From the NCBI GenBank assembly GCA_035254305.1, contig DATFAS010000205.1:1-12706 (forward strand): 12,706 nucleotides of DNA, given 5' to 3'. This document shows, piece after piece, positions 6,608 to 12,706 of the stretch; the first letter of the stretch is position 1; every line of letters starts with the position of its first letter. This DNA comes from DATFAS01 sp035254305 (lineage in GTDB: Bacteria > Bacillota > Bacilli > Aneurinibacillales > RAOX-1). Below the pieces are notes generated by a model. It had not been told where the DNA came from, searched no databases, and saw only the letters and a list, made by a program, of their open reading frames with translations. Position numbers and translations under genes: made by a program.

Positions 6608-7306
6608 TTAGCTTATAGTTCCTTGTTTGGGTATAATCTGATACTTACAGGTACGTTCACCATTCATCATGGAATCTTCTATCGTCCATTCCACATCTCC
6701 GAAATAGGTCTGAAACATTTGCTTCAGCATTTCATTGTGCATAGAGCACACAACCTCACTATTTCTTTCTGCCTCCTGACGGAAAGGACAATGATAAACC
6801 TCTAGTTCAATTTGTTGATTATCTATCCCTATTTTAGGATTTAGGCCCTGTTGCTTGAGGAGAGTTTCCATACTCTTAAATAAGGTTTCCTTTTCATTGG
6901 AATCAATATGATCAACAAGTAATCGTTGCTCTGCTTGTTTTCGACCGATGTTGGCCCCTACTGTTTCGAACACTTCTTTACCCATATCACCTAATGATTC
7001 AATGCAGCCCAAGGCAATTTGACCGAAAAAATTGGGATCTTTAGGAGGGAAATTGACGGATATTTCGTTGTTGGTTAATGTGTAGACTCGATAAGGCCTG
7101 CCGGATTTTCCAGCCTTTTCATGGAAGGAAGAGATGAGGTTGACGTCCTCTAATTTTGTTAAATGCATACGTGCTACATTAGGGTGAAGGGAAAACTGCT
7201 CAGCAATATCTTGAACAGTAACAGATTTTTTTCCTTGATAAATATATTCATAGATCGCATGGCGGGTGGAGTCGGACATGACGGATGTGATTTTGAATGT
7301 TTCCAC
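6608..7306 (-). CDS. SufR-like winged-helix regulator with cysteine-rich C-terminal domain
   Basis: This transcription factor resembles the COG2345/SufR group. Its DNA-binding domain is fused to a domain that in SufR holds an iron-sulfur cluster. The winged helix spans about 1-80 (ISVM-type start SDSTRHAIYEYI, recognition part FSLHPNVARMHLTKLE at 38-53, wing KAGKSGRPYRVYTLT). The C-terminal half has C173 in YHCPF, C187 in VVCSMH, nearby H190, and C220 in RTCKY, giving C-x13-C-x32-C. This resembles, but does not exactly match, the cyanobacterial SufR spacing. A further Cys lies at 101. The start is GTG, fixed by GGAGG at 7314-7318, 7 bases upstream. It stands alone between terminators, convergent with the AOR gene. 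A redox or Fe-S sensing role is inferred; targets are unknown, with the adjacent flavoprotein a candidate. Confidence 0.78.
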   Translation of the reverse strand: METFKITSVMSDSTRHAIYEYIYQGKKSVTVQDIAEQFSLHPNVARMHLTKLEDVNLISSFHEKAGKSGRPYRVYTLTNNEISVNFPPKDPNFFGQIALGCIESLGDMGKEVFETVGANIGRKQAEQRLLVDHIDSNEKETLFKSMETLLKQQGLNPKIGIDNQQIELEVYHCPFRQEAERNSEVVCSMHNEMLKQMFQTYFGDVEWTIEDSMMNGERTCKYQIIPKQGTIS

Positions 7307-7411
7307 TTAAATGCCTCCAATTTTTGAGAAATAGCTTCTGTTCTCTTTAACACCATTTTAACGAGGAAAAACATATAAAGGTGTGATGTTTCTCACTGAT
7401 CATCTGTAAAC

Positions 7412-7439
7412 AAAAAAGAAGCCAACAAATCCGGCTTCT
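7412..7439 (-). terminator. Terminator of the flavoprotein gene, overlapping its stop codon
   Basis: On the - strand AGAAGCC (7439-7433) pairs with GGCTTCT (7423-7417) across a 9-base loop, followed by a run of six T (7417-7412). The TAG stop codon (7440-7438) runs into the stem. Confidence 0.85.
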
Positions 7440-8004
7440 ACGCTTTAAGAACGTCATGGTCTACATAACGTTCACCGTTCATTTCACTGATTATATTGAT
7501 CGCCACTTTGGCCCCATCCCCTGCAGTAATAATGGTATGCAAGGATACACCTGCTACAGCCCCCGCTGCCCAAATGCCTTCCTTGTTTGTCTTGCCTTGG
7601 GTATTCACCTGTATGATATTTTTTACTCTAGGTTCGGTTCCAGGAATAATTGTAAGCCCTATTTTTTCAGCTAGTTGAACGGACATTCCCGTTGCCAGAA
7701 TCACATGTTTGGTCTCGTAGGATTTATCACCTTCTGTAACGATCGTATGAATCCCGTTTTCTGTACGAATATCTGTTACCACATCATTCGCCCATTCGGC
7801 ACCAAATTTTGTGGCCTGTTTCTTCCCAATCTCAAGCATATCAGGGCCTGAAATACCATCCACTCCGTAATGATTATCCATCCATGCGCGCTTCGTAATG
7901 CTTTGGTTACTATCAATGACTAGTGTTTTCTTTCCAGCCTTACCTGTAAATAGTGCTGCACTTCCACCTGTAGAGCCACCACCAATTACAATCACGTCAT
8001 ACAT
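7438..8004 (-). CDS. Short thioredoxin-reductase-like FAD-binding protein
   Basis: This looks like the FAD half of a thioredoxin reductase. The N-terminus MYDVIVIGGGSTGGSAA (1-17) is the dinucleotide-binding fold, followed by LVID (28-31), ATGM in the middle and a C-terminal GIWAAGAVAG...ITAGDGAKVAINI segment. At 188 aa it is far shorter than thioredoxin reductase (about 310). It lacks the inserted NADPH-binding domain and contains no cysteine, so no CxxC redox centre. The Asp normally found in the AAGD motif that contacts FAD is Ala here. Short proteins of this type occur in Bacillales and are annotated only as FAD-dependent oxidoreductases. The start ATG follows AAGGAGG at 8015-8021. It has its own promoter and terminator. 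FAD binding is likely; the reaction and electron donor are unknown. The ORF is continuous, so it is unlikely to be a recent pseudogene. Confidence 0.8.
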   Translation of the reverse strand: MYDVIVIGGGSTGGSAALFTGKAGKKTLVIDSNQSITKRAWMDNHYGVDGISGPDMLEIGKKQATKFGAEWANDVVTDIRTENGIHTIVTEGDKSYETKHVILATGMSVQLAEKIGLTIIPGTEPRVKNIIQVNTQGKTNKEGIWAAGAVAGVSLHTIITAGDGAKVAINIISEMNGERYVDHDVLKA

Positions 8005-8048
8005 AATTTAAAAACCTCCTTGTTAGTAATCATTATAATCTAGTTTTT

Positions 8049-8077
8049 ATTTTAAATAATTTGATTCTATTTGTAAA
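8049..8077 (-). promoter_or_regulatory. Sigma-A promoter of the flavoprotein gene
   Basis: Read on the - strand, TTTACA (8077-8072), 17 bases, then TAAAAT (8054-8049): five of six matches in each box with ideal spacing. Transcription would start near 8042, leaving a leader of about 38 bases before the ATG. A TATAAT nearer the gene has no matching -35. Confidence 0.65.
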
Positions 8078-8157
8078 TGGGATAAACGTAATTATATGAA
8101 ACGATTGTTATAACTATTTCCATTTAAAAAAATAAGAATTCTGCCTACCTGAGTTTT

Positions 8158-8370
8158 TTATCTGTATTCCCCATCTCTCACTGGAGTCTTTTCTGGGCTG
8201 TTCTTACTATTTTTGTTTTTATGTGTAAACGGTAAAGGTTTTCCACTCATGACAAACCAAATAATCAGAGGGGTGATGATGTTTCCTCCAATAATCAGAG
8301 CAATCCAAAAATAAGCAAACCATATTGTATTGATGAGTTGGATATAGATCCAGGAATGATATAAATCCAT
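8158..8370 (-). CDS. Small membrane protein of unknown function (70 aa)
   Basis: I do not recognise this gene. The protein starts MDLYHSWIYIQL, has one long hydrophobic stretch (about 8-42) that could be two short helices broken at GGN, and ends in a charged, hydrophilic tail (from about 50, rich in K, N and S). GGGAGG at 8377-8382, 6 bases before this ATG, decides the start. A longer frame from 8445 (95 aa) has no ribosome binding site. A candidate forespore sigma-G promoter lies just upstream, and the gene is divergent from the germinant-receptor operon. Some receptor operons include a small two-helix D subunit, so a link to germination is possible, but that is an inference from location and size. 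No clear terminator follows; only a T-run on - at 8132-8126. Confidence 0.6.
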   Translation of the reverse strand: MDLYHSWIYIQLINTIWFAYFWIALIIGGNIITPLIIWFVMSGKPLPFTHKNKNSKNSPEKTPVRDGEYR

Positions 8371-8376
8371 AAGATT

Positions 8377-8382
8377 CCTCCC
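8377..8382 (-). promoter_or_regulatory. Ribosome binding site that fixes the start of the 70-aa gene
   Basis: GGGAGG on the - strand, 6 bases before the ATG at 8370. The alternative upstream ATG at 8445 is preceded only by CCCTATTC and similar sequence. Confidence 0.75.
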
Positions 8383-8402
8383 TTTTTTCCCTCTTTGTGT
8401 TT

Positions 8403-8432
8403 CATCATGAGCCTTTGGTTCTTGTTTTATTC
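8403..8432 (-). promoter_or_regulatory. Candidate sigma-G (forespore) promoter of the 70-aa gene
   Basis: Read on the - strand, GAATA (8432-8428), 18 bases, then CATGATG (8409-8403). The B. subtilis sigma-G consensus is GHATR, 17-18 bases, CATnHTA, so the only mismatch is the last base. Transcription would begin roughly 25 bases before the ATG at 8370, just ahead of its GGGAGG. Short motifs like this can occur by chance. Confidence 0.45.
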
Positions 8433-8497
8433 CTTGTTTATTCATTAATTAGAATAGGGAATAAAGGGAAACACTAGGAAGAAAGGGGGAGAAGGCT

Positions 8498-10153
8498 ATG
8501 TCTAATCAACCAAACGAAATTCAAAATGTAGACGAAATGTTAAAACAACCTTTTGATTTCTCCCTTGAGAAAAACATTGAATACATTGAACAGATTATTA
8601 AATCAAGCGTTGATTTTCATAATCGAAGATTTGTTTTTCATGCTGCAAGGGATATTAAAGGAATTTGCTTCTATATTGAAGGACTTGTAAATGGGGATCA
8701 TATCGAGAGATTTCTCAAAACGCTGATGGTTACTGCAGTAGAAATCCGAGAATTTTCAGATGAAACATTACTTGGGCCACAGCTTTTAGAAAAATTGAAG
8801 GAAAATCTAATTCTCAATTCAGGAATCAACATCATTGATAAATTTGAAGATGCGGTAAATGCCATCTTGTCTGGAGATACCATTGTATTTCTAGAACGTT
8901 GTCAGAAAGCCTTGCAGATTTCCACGAAGGGCTGGGATGCCCGCAGTGTAAGTGAACCTGAGACTGAAGTGGTTATAAGGGGACCGAGGGATGGTTTTAC
9001 CGAGAATATACGAACAAATACTGCTCACGTGAGAAGAAGAATCCGTGATCCTAAGCTGAGATTTGATCCGCTAGTTGTGGGCACGCGGACAAAAACAGAT
9101 ATTAATATTGCTTATATTGAGGGGATTGTAAAAGAAGAACTAGTAGAGGAAGTAAAGAGTCGAATTCAAAAAATTAAGATCGATGCGATCCTAGAGAGTG
9201 GATACCTAGAAGAGTTGATTGAGGATGCCCCACGTTCTCCATTTACAACGGTTCAGAGTACGGAAAGGCCCGATAAGGTAGCTGCTGCCATTCTTGAGGG
9301 GCGAGTAGCTATTTTTGTGGATAATACACCATTTGTTTTAATTGTACCGGTAGTATTCTGGCAATTCATTCAGGCGTCTGATGACTATTATTCACGTTAT
9401 TGGGTGGGGTCGTTTTTTCGCGTTATCCGTTATATTGCTTTCGCTATTTCACTTATCCTTCCTTCCATCTACGTGATGCTTGTTTCTTTTCATCAGGAGA
9501 TGATACCTACAGCTTTAGCGATTACGATTGCATCTGGTCGGGAAGTGGTGCCATTCCCCGTACTAGTAGAGGCATTGATTATGGAGGTGGCTTTTGAGCT
9601 GATGCGGGAGGCTGGACTGCGGATGCCTAAACCCATCGGATCGGCAGTAAGTATAGTAGGCTCTCTTGTTATCGGGCAAGCTGCTGTTCAAGCGGGTATT
9701 ATTTCGCCTTTTATGGTGATTATTGTAGCTATAACGGGAATAGCTTCGTTTGCTATTCCTAGCTATGCTGCTTCATTTTCCATTCGTATTCTACGCTTTC
9801 CTTTACTTATTGCCTCGGGAACCATGGGAATATTAGGATTTGCGGCGGTTTTCTTTATTTTGGTTATTCATGCGCTTTCCCTTCGGTCTTTTGGCGAAGC
9901 TTATTTAGAGCCTATTACACCGTTTTTGCCATCGGATCAGAAGGATATTCTCATTCGCGTTCCGTGGTGGAAGATGGACAAACGGCCACATTTGGCACAA
10001 GGTGAGCTGGGGCGGCAGAATAATGGTCAGATGCCACAACCACCTAAAGGAGGGAAGGTTAGTGTTAACAAGGAACAGGAACAGTCTAGTCAAGACATAG
10101 AAAAAAGCTCGAAGAAAAAGCGGACATGGAGGAGCAATAGAGATGAGGAATAA
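8498..10153 (+). CDS. Spore germinant receptor subunit A (GerA/GerKA family)
   Basis: This is the A subunit of a germinant receptor in the inner membrane of the spore, where it helps detect nutrients and trigger germination. A large hydrophilic N-terminal domain (about 1-275) is followed by the family signature DAPRSPFTTVQSTERPD (243-259) and EGRVAIFVDNTPFVLIVP (267-284). About five membrane segments follow between 270 and 460. The length of 551 aa is slightly above the usual 480-540 because of a hydrophilic tail (about 495-551) rich in Q, K, S and E. AGGGGGAG at 8484-8491 precedes the ATG. The gene is first in an A-C-B operon and overlaps the next gene by 11 bases. I found no good sigma-G promoter on this strand in the short upstream gap. 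Confidence 0.96.
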   Translation: MSNQPNEIQNVDEMLKQPFDFSLEKNIEYIEQIIKSSVDFHNRRFVFHAARDIKGICFYIEGLVNGDHIERFLKTLMVTAVEIREFSDETLLGPQLLEKLKENLILNSGINIIDKFEDAVNAILSGDTIVFLERCQKALQISTKGWDARSVSEPETEVVIRGPRDGFTENIRTNTAHVRRRIRDPKLRFDPLVVGTRTKTDINIAYIEGIVKEELVEEVKSRIQKIKIDAILESGYLEELIEDAPRSPFTTVQSTERPDKVAAAILEGRVAIFVDNTPFVLIVPVVFWQFIQASDDYYSRYWVGSFFRVIRYIAFAISLILPSIYVMLVSFHQEMIPTALAITIASGREVVPFPVLVEALIMEVAFELMREAGLRMPKPIGSAVSIVGSLVIGQAAVQAGIISPFMVIIVAITGIASFAIPSYAASFSIRILRFPLLIASGTMGILGFAAVFFILVIHALSLRSFGEAYLEPITPFLPSDQKDILIRVPWWKMDKRPHLAQGELGRQNNGQMPQPPKGGKVSVNKEQEQSSQDIEKSSKKKRTWRSNRDEE

Positions 10154-11363
10154 AATCAAGCGGTTGATCATTTTCCTCCTCCTCTTTCCTCTTCTAGCAG
10201 GGTGTATGGGAAAGAGGGAAATTGATGATCTTGCCATTGTAACAGCAGTTGGCTTTGACCAAGGAGGTGAGAATGGAAAAGTACGGATCACTGCTCAGAT
10301 TGTTCGACCAGCGGATGCAAGAGGACAAACAGGAGCTCCATCGGGGGGAACTGGTGAACCTATTTATTCGATTACGGCTGAAGGGGAATCGATCATGTCA
10401 GCTATGCGGAATCTGGGACGATTTTCTTCTCGACGGGTTTTTTGGGCACAAAATTTTATTATTGCAATTAATGAGAAGGTGGCTAGAGAAGGAATTACTG
10501 ATATTATCGATTTTTTTACACGAAATCATGAAACAAGAATGGAAACCTGGGTAGTTGTAACACCAGATAATGCAGGAAAACTTGTATCTACGGTTACTGG
10601 TCTTGAAGTCATTCCCGGTTCTGCACTTGATAAGCTATTTCGCTACAACGAGATCGTGGCAGAAGCCCCTAGAACCAACATCATGCGATTAGAAGAATCC
10701 TATTTAAGTGAAAGTACACAACCCATTCTGGCCAGAATGAAACTTCGGAATAGAGAAATTTCGAATAAAAAGCCTGAAGAATTTGGTTCGATTAATCAAG
10801 TGGAATTATCTGGTACGGCTGTTTTTAAACGGGATAAAATGGTGGGTTGGTTAACACCACTTGAATCAAGAGGAATGTTATTCTTTATTGAAAATGTTCA
10901 ATCGGCTGTCGTAGTGCTGCCCTGCCCAGGTCTAGAGAACTCTGAAGAAAAGAAAAAAGTATCCATTGAATTGAAAAGCCAGAAATTCGCTGTCACCCCT
11001 CGCTATGAAGCTGGTAGAGTGGAATTTGATGTGAAATTAGTGACATATGGAGATATGGTTGAATCCGCCTGTGATGAATCATTAGATAAAATGAAGTCAA
11101 CACTTGAACAAGCCCTAGAAAAGGAGTTAACTAGTGAAATTAATAGCGTTGTGCAGAAGGCTCAGAAGCAGTATAAGGCTGATTTTCTTAAATTGGGAGA
11201 GGTATTTAACAATAAATTTCCTGCTGAGTGGAAAAAGTTAAAAGGGAATTGGGAGAGTGAATTTACTCAGGCAAAAGTGAATGTAAAGATAGAGGCCCAT
11301 ATTAATAGCCCTGTTCTTCTAGTGAAACCAACAAAATCTTGGAAAGGAGGGCCAAAAAAATGA
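10143..11363 (+). CDS. Spore germinant receptor lipoprotein subunit (Ger(x)C family)
   Basis: This is the lipid-anchored C subunit of the germinant receptor, on the outer face of the spore inner membrane. A basic N-terminus and hydrophobic core (5-18) lead to a lipobox LLAGC with Cys21 as the modified residue. The typical GerC opening GKREIDDLAIVTAVGFD follows (23-39). The N-terminal domain runs to about 200 and the GerAC C-terminal domain covers about 220-395. The length of 406 aa is normal. The start lies inside the end of the A gene, with GGAGGA at 10128-10133, 9 bases upstream. Its stop overlaps the B-gene start (ATGA), so the operon is translationally coupled. Confidence 0.95.
   Translation: MRNKIKRLIIFLLLFPLLAGCMGKREIDDLAIVTAVGFDQGGENGKVRITAQIVRPADARGQTGAPSGGTGEPIYSITAEGESIMSAMRNLGRFSSRRVFWAQNFIIAINEKVAREGITDIIDFFTRNHETRMETWVVVTPDNAGKLVSTVTGLEVIPGSALDKLFRYNEIVAEAPRTNIMRLEESYLSESTQPILARMKLRNREISNKKPEEFGSINQVELSGTAVFKRDKMVGWLTPLESRGMLFFIENVQSAVVVLPCPGLENSEEKKKVSIELKSQKFAVTPRYEAGRVEFDVKLVTYGDMVESACDESLDKMKSTLEQALEKELTSEINSVVQKAQKQYKADFLKLGEVFNNKFPAEWKKLKGNWESEFTQAKVNVKIEAHINSPVLLVKPTKSWKGGPKK
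11343..11350 (+). promoter_or_regulatory. Ribosome binding site that fixes the GerB start
   Basis: AAAGGAGG lies 9 bases before the ATG at 11360. It favours that codon over an in-frame ATG at 11339, which lies upstream of this site. Confidence 0.85.
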
Positions 11364-12475
11364 AAGTTCAAATCACTAATGGGATGTATATGGCCTTAAT
11401 TATGAATATGGTTTATGCGAAAGCTGTTGGTTTGACCCAAGGAATCATGGCAAGAGAGATTGGTAGAGACATATGGGTAGCCACGATTTTCTCCACTATT
11501 CAAGGCTGTTTGGCTATTGCATTGATCGCCATTGTCTTACGTCGAACACCTAACGAAGACCTTATTGGTCACACCCAAGTGTTGATGGGGAAATGGATGG
11601 GGAAATTGGTGGCCCTTGTTATCCTGGTTTTCTTTATTGGGGCATATAGCTCAGTTATGATTACCTATGTATTCCACTTAATGGATTATTTTCTTCCGGA
11701 GATGCCTATTGTAGTTTTTGTGTTAGTGGCTTTTATGACGGGGGCATATGGAATTTTCTTTGGGATTGAGGTTATCTCACGAATGGCGCTGACAGGTGTG
11801 TTCTGCATGCTTGCTTTAAATATACTTCTTTTATTAGGGACATTGAAGAATTTTGATGTTCAGGAGATGCTGCCCTTCTTTGAATCGGGTTTCTTTCCAA
11901 CACTATGGGCCAGCAGGCAGAACGATACGGACTGGGCAATGGCTGTCCTTATGTCCGCAATGATTATGCCAACGGTTAAAAATGAGAAGATATGGGTGAA
12001 ATCAGGTACTCTTGGGGTTGCGATTGGTGGGCTACTGGTAGCACAATGGCCATTACTTGAAACAACCGTGCTCTCTCCAGAAGTAACCGGACAATATATT
12101 GTTGCTTGTATGCAGATGGCCCGTAGTGCACATATTGGAGAATTTATTCATCGATATGAGATGATCATGGTGGCCTTCTTTGCTTTCTCTCTACTTGTCC
12201 AAATTTCAATGTGTATGTATTGTGCTACCATGGCGACTTCGAAAATTGTTGGGGTAAAGGACTATCGTCGATTAATTCTGCCGGTGGGGTTCGTCTTAAA
12301 TGCAGTTGCCTATTGGGTTGTTCTGGATCATAATCGGGCGATGGACTTATTGTCCAATAAGTGGCCTGCTTTATCTTTACCCATAGTCATTGGATTGCCG
12401 CTTCTATTATGGTTGATTGGATTCTTCTTTAAGAAGAAATTCCAAAAATTAATGACAAAAGAAGGAGAACACTAG
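11360..12475 (+). CDS. Spore germination permease subunit B (GerB family, APC superfamily)
   Basis: This is the integral membrane B subunit of the germinant receptor, related to amino acid permeases and expected to form the nutrient-binding site. The 371-aa protein is almost entirely hydrophobic, with about ten membrane segments and short loops, and ends in a basic and acidic tail (KKKFQKLMTKEGEH). The opening VQITNGMYMALIMN is typical of the family, which usually begins with a short cytoplasmic strand before helix 1. Start at 11360 gives a 4-base overlap with the GerC stop and a family-like N-terminus. It is the last gene of the operon. Germinant identity cannot be read from sequence. Confidence 0.95.
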   Translation: MKVQITNGMYMALIMNMVYAKAVGLTQGIMAREIGRDIWVATIFSTIQGCLAIALIAIVLRRTPNEDLIGHTQVLMGKWMGKLVALVILVFFIGAYSSVMITYVFHLMDYFLPEMPIVVFVLVAFMTGAYGIFFGIEVISRMALTGVFCMLALNILLLLGTLKNFDVQEMLPFFESGFFPTLWASRQNDTDWAMAVLMSAMIMPTVKNEKIWVKSGTLGVAIGGLLVAQWPLLETTVLSPEVTGQYIVACMQMARSAHIGEFIHRYEMIMVAFFAFSLLVQISMCMYCATMATSKIVGVKDYRRLILPVGFVLNAVAYWVVLDHNRAMDLLSNKWPALSLPIVIGLPLLLWLIGFFFKKKFQKLMTKEGEH

Positions 12476-12485
12476 GTCCTCCTTC
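12461..12485 (-). terminator. Hairpin between convergent gerB and zinc-ribbon genes
   Basis: GAAGGAG (12461-12467) pairs with CTCCTTC (12479-12485) over an 11-base loop that includes the gerB stop codon. On the - strand it is followed by TTTT, so it may end the zinc-ribbon transcript. On the + strand there is no T-run directly after it. It is a weak candidate. Confidence 0.35.
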
Positions 12486-12496
12486 TCAACATTTAT

Positions 12497-12676
12497 TCAT
12501 ACGTTCGTTCTAGTAAGAGAAGTTTTCTTCTTCCATTCTAGTAATGAAAATTTCTCGTTAACGGTAGGGACCTTTTGTTCATTGTAACAATCCACACAGC
12601 GCCCATTTTTTTCCTCATATTCAAATTGAGTTAGACGAACTCCACATTCACGACATTTCATTTCTGTTAGATCCAA
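12497..12676 (-). CDS. Small four-cysteine zinc-ribbon protein (59 aa)
   Basis: This is a short gene at the window edge, convergent with gerB. The protein has two CxxC knuckles, KCRECG (C8, C11) and RCVDCY (C27, C30), separated by 15 residues. This is a classic zinc-ribbon layout, followed by a lysine-rich C-terminal half. The start is TTG, preceded at 8 bases by GGGGAGG (12685-12691); no ATG in this frame lies before the first CxxC except M6. The ORF is open upstream to the window edge, so a longer protein is formally possible, but the strong ribosome binding site argues against it. The function is unknown; such small ribbons often bind nucleic acid or a protein partner. I do not recognise a named family. 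Confidence 0.62.
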   Translation of the reverse strand: MDLTEMKCRECGVRLTQFEYEEKNGRCVDCYNEQKVPTVNEKFSLLEWKKKTSLTRTNV

Positions 12677-12706
12677 ACAAGCATCCTCCCCTAAAATAAA
12701 TATTAA

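Noticed and set aside
6521..6805. 94-codon open frame on the + strand with TTGGAG before it
   Set aside because: Most of it is antisense to the SufR-like gene, it runs through that gene's terminator, and the protein resembles no family.
7174..7374. 66-codon open frame on the - strand overlapping the start of the SufR-like gene
   Set aside because: It is out of frame with a well-supported gene that has a GTG start and an ideal ribosome binding site.
8371..8445. 25-residue N-terminal extension of the small membrane protein
   Set aside because: There is no ribosome binding site at 8445, GGGAGG marks the internal ATG, and the extension would cover the candidate promoter.
8440..8497. Sigma-G promoter for the ger operon (CATTAAT at 8443)
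   Set aside because: The -10 box differs at two positions, and no GHATR lies 17-18 bases upstream.
9993..10007. TGGCAC-N5-GAGC, resembling a sigma-54 promoter
   Set aside because: It lies inside gerA, the -12 half lacks TT, and there are no enhancer palindromes. The match is probably by chance.
1..12706. CRISPR arrays, tRNA or rRNA genes, insertion sequences, attachment sites
   Set aside because: No repeated spacer pattern, cloverleaf, rRNA-like stretch, transposase or terminal repeat was seen on either strand.

Overview
The window looks like chromosomal DNA of an endospore-forming member of the Bacillales. The evidence is a complete spore germinant-receptor operon (GerA, GerC and GerB types), strong AGGAGG-type ribosome binding sites, moderate G+C and Gram-positive style intrinsic terminators. 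I cannot name the genus; a Paenibacillaceae- or Brevibacillus-like bacterium would fit. Genes sit close together with terminators between units. I see no rRNA, tRNA, CRISPR, IS element or phage gene.

Left part (1-2520, + strand): a secreted, membrane-anchored YcnI-type copper-binding protein (TTG start) ends at a strong terminator. A two-gene two-component system follows, made of a short intramembrane-type histidine kinase and a NarL/LuxR-type response regulator that overlap by ATGA. It is convergent with the next gene, and each direction has its own terminator.

Middle part (2521-6456): an AcoR-like sigma-54 activator (GAF-PAS-AAA+-Fis) on the - strand is divergent from a 602-residue tungsten/molybdenum aldehyde:ferredoxin oxidoreductase (AOR). 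The gap between them holds a textbook -24/-12 promoter (TGGCAC-N5-TTGC) for the AOR. Upstream lie two matching palindromes (TGTTCC-N5-GGAACA) centred 24 bp apart, the expected enhancer sites. An extended -10 promoter for the activator faces the other way. This is a self-contained regulatory module: the activator presumably senses a small molecule and switches on the AOR. The AOR start should be placed at 4609, downstream of the sigma-54 transcription start. The next longer reading frame begins inside the promoter.

Right-middle part (6566-8445, - strand): a SufR-like winged-helix regulator with a cysteine-rich C-terminal domain, a cysteine-free 188-residue thioredoxin-reductase-like flavoprotein with no NADPH domain, and a 70-residue membrane protein. 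The 70-residue gene has a candidate forespore sigma-G promoter and is divergent from the germination operon.

Right part (8498-12706): gerA-gerC-gerB type genes with overlapping junctions encode one germinant receptor. GerA is a membrane subunit with large hydrophilic parts, GerC a lipoprotein and GerB an APC-type permease. Convergent to them, on the - strand at the window edge, is a 59-residue four-cysteine zinc-ribbon protein with a TTG start.
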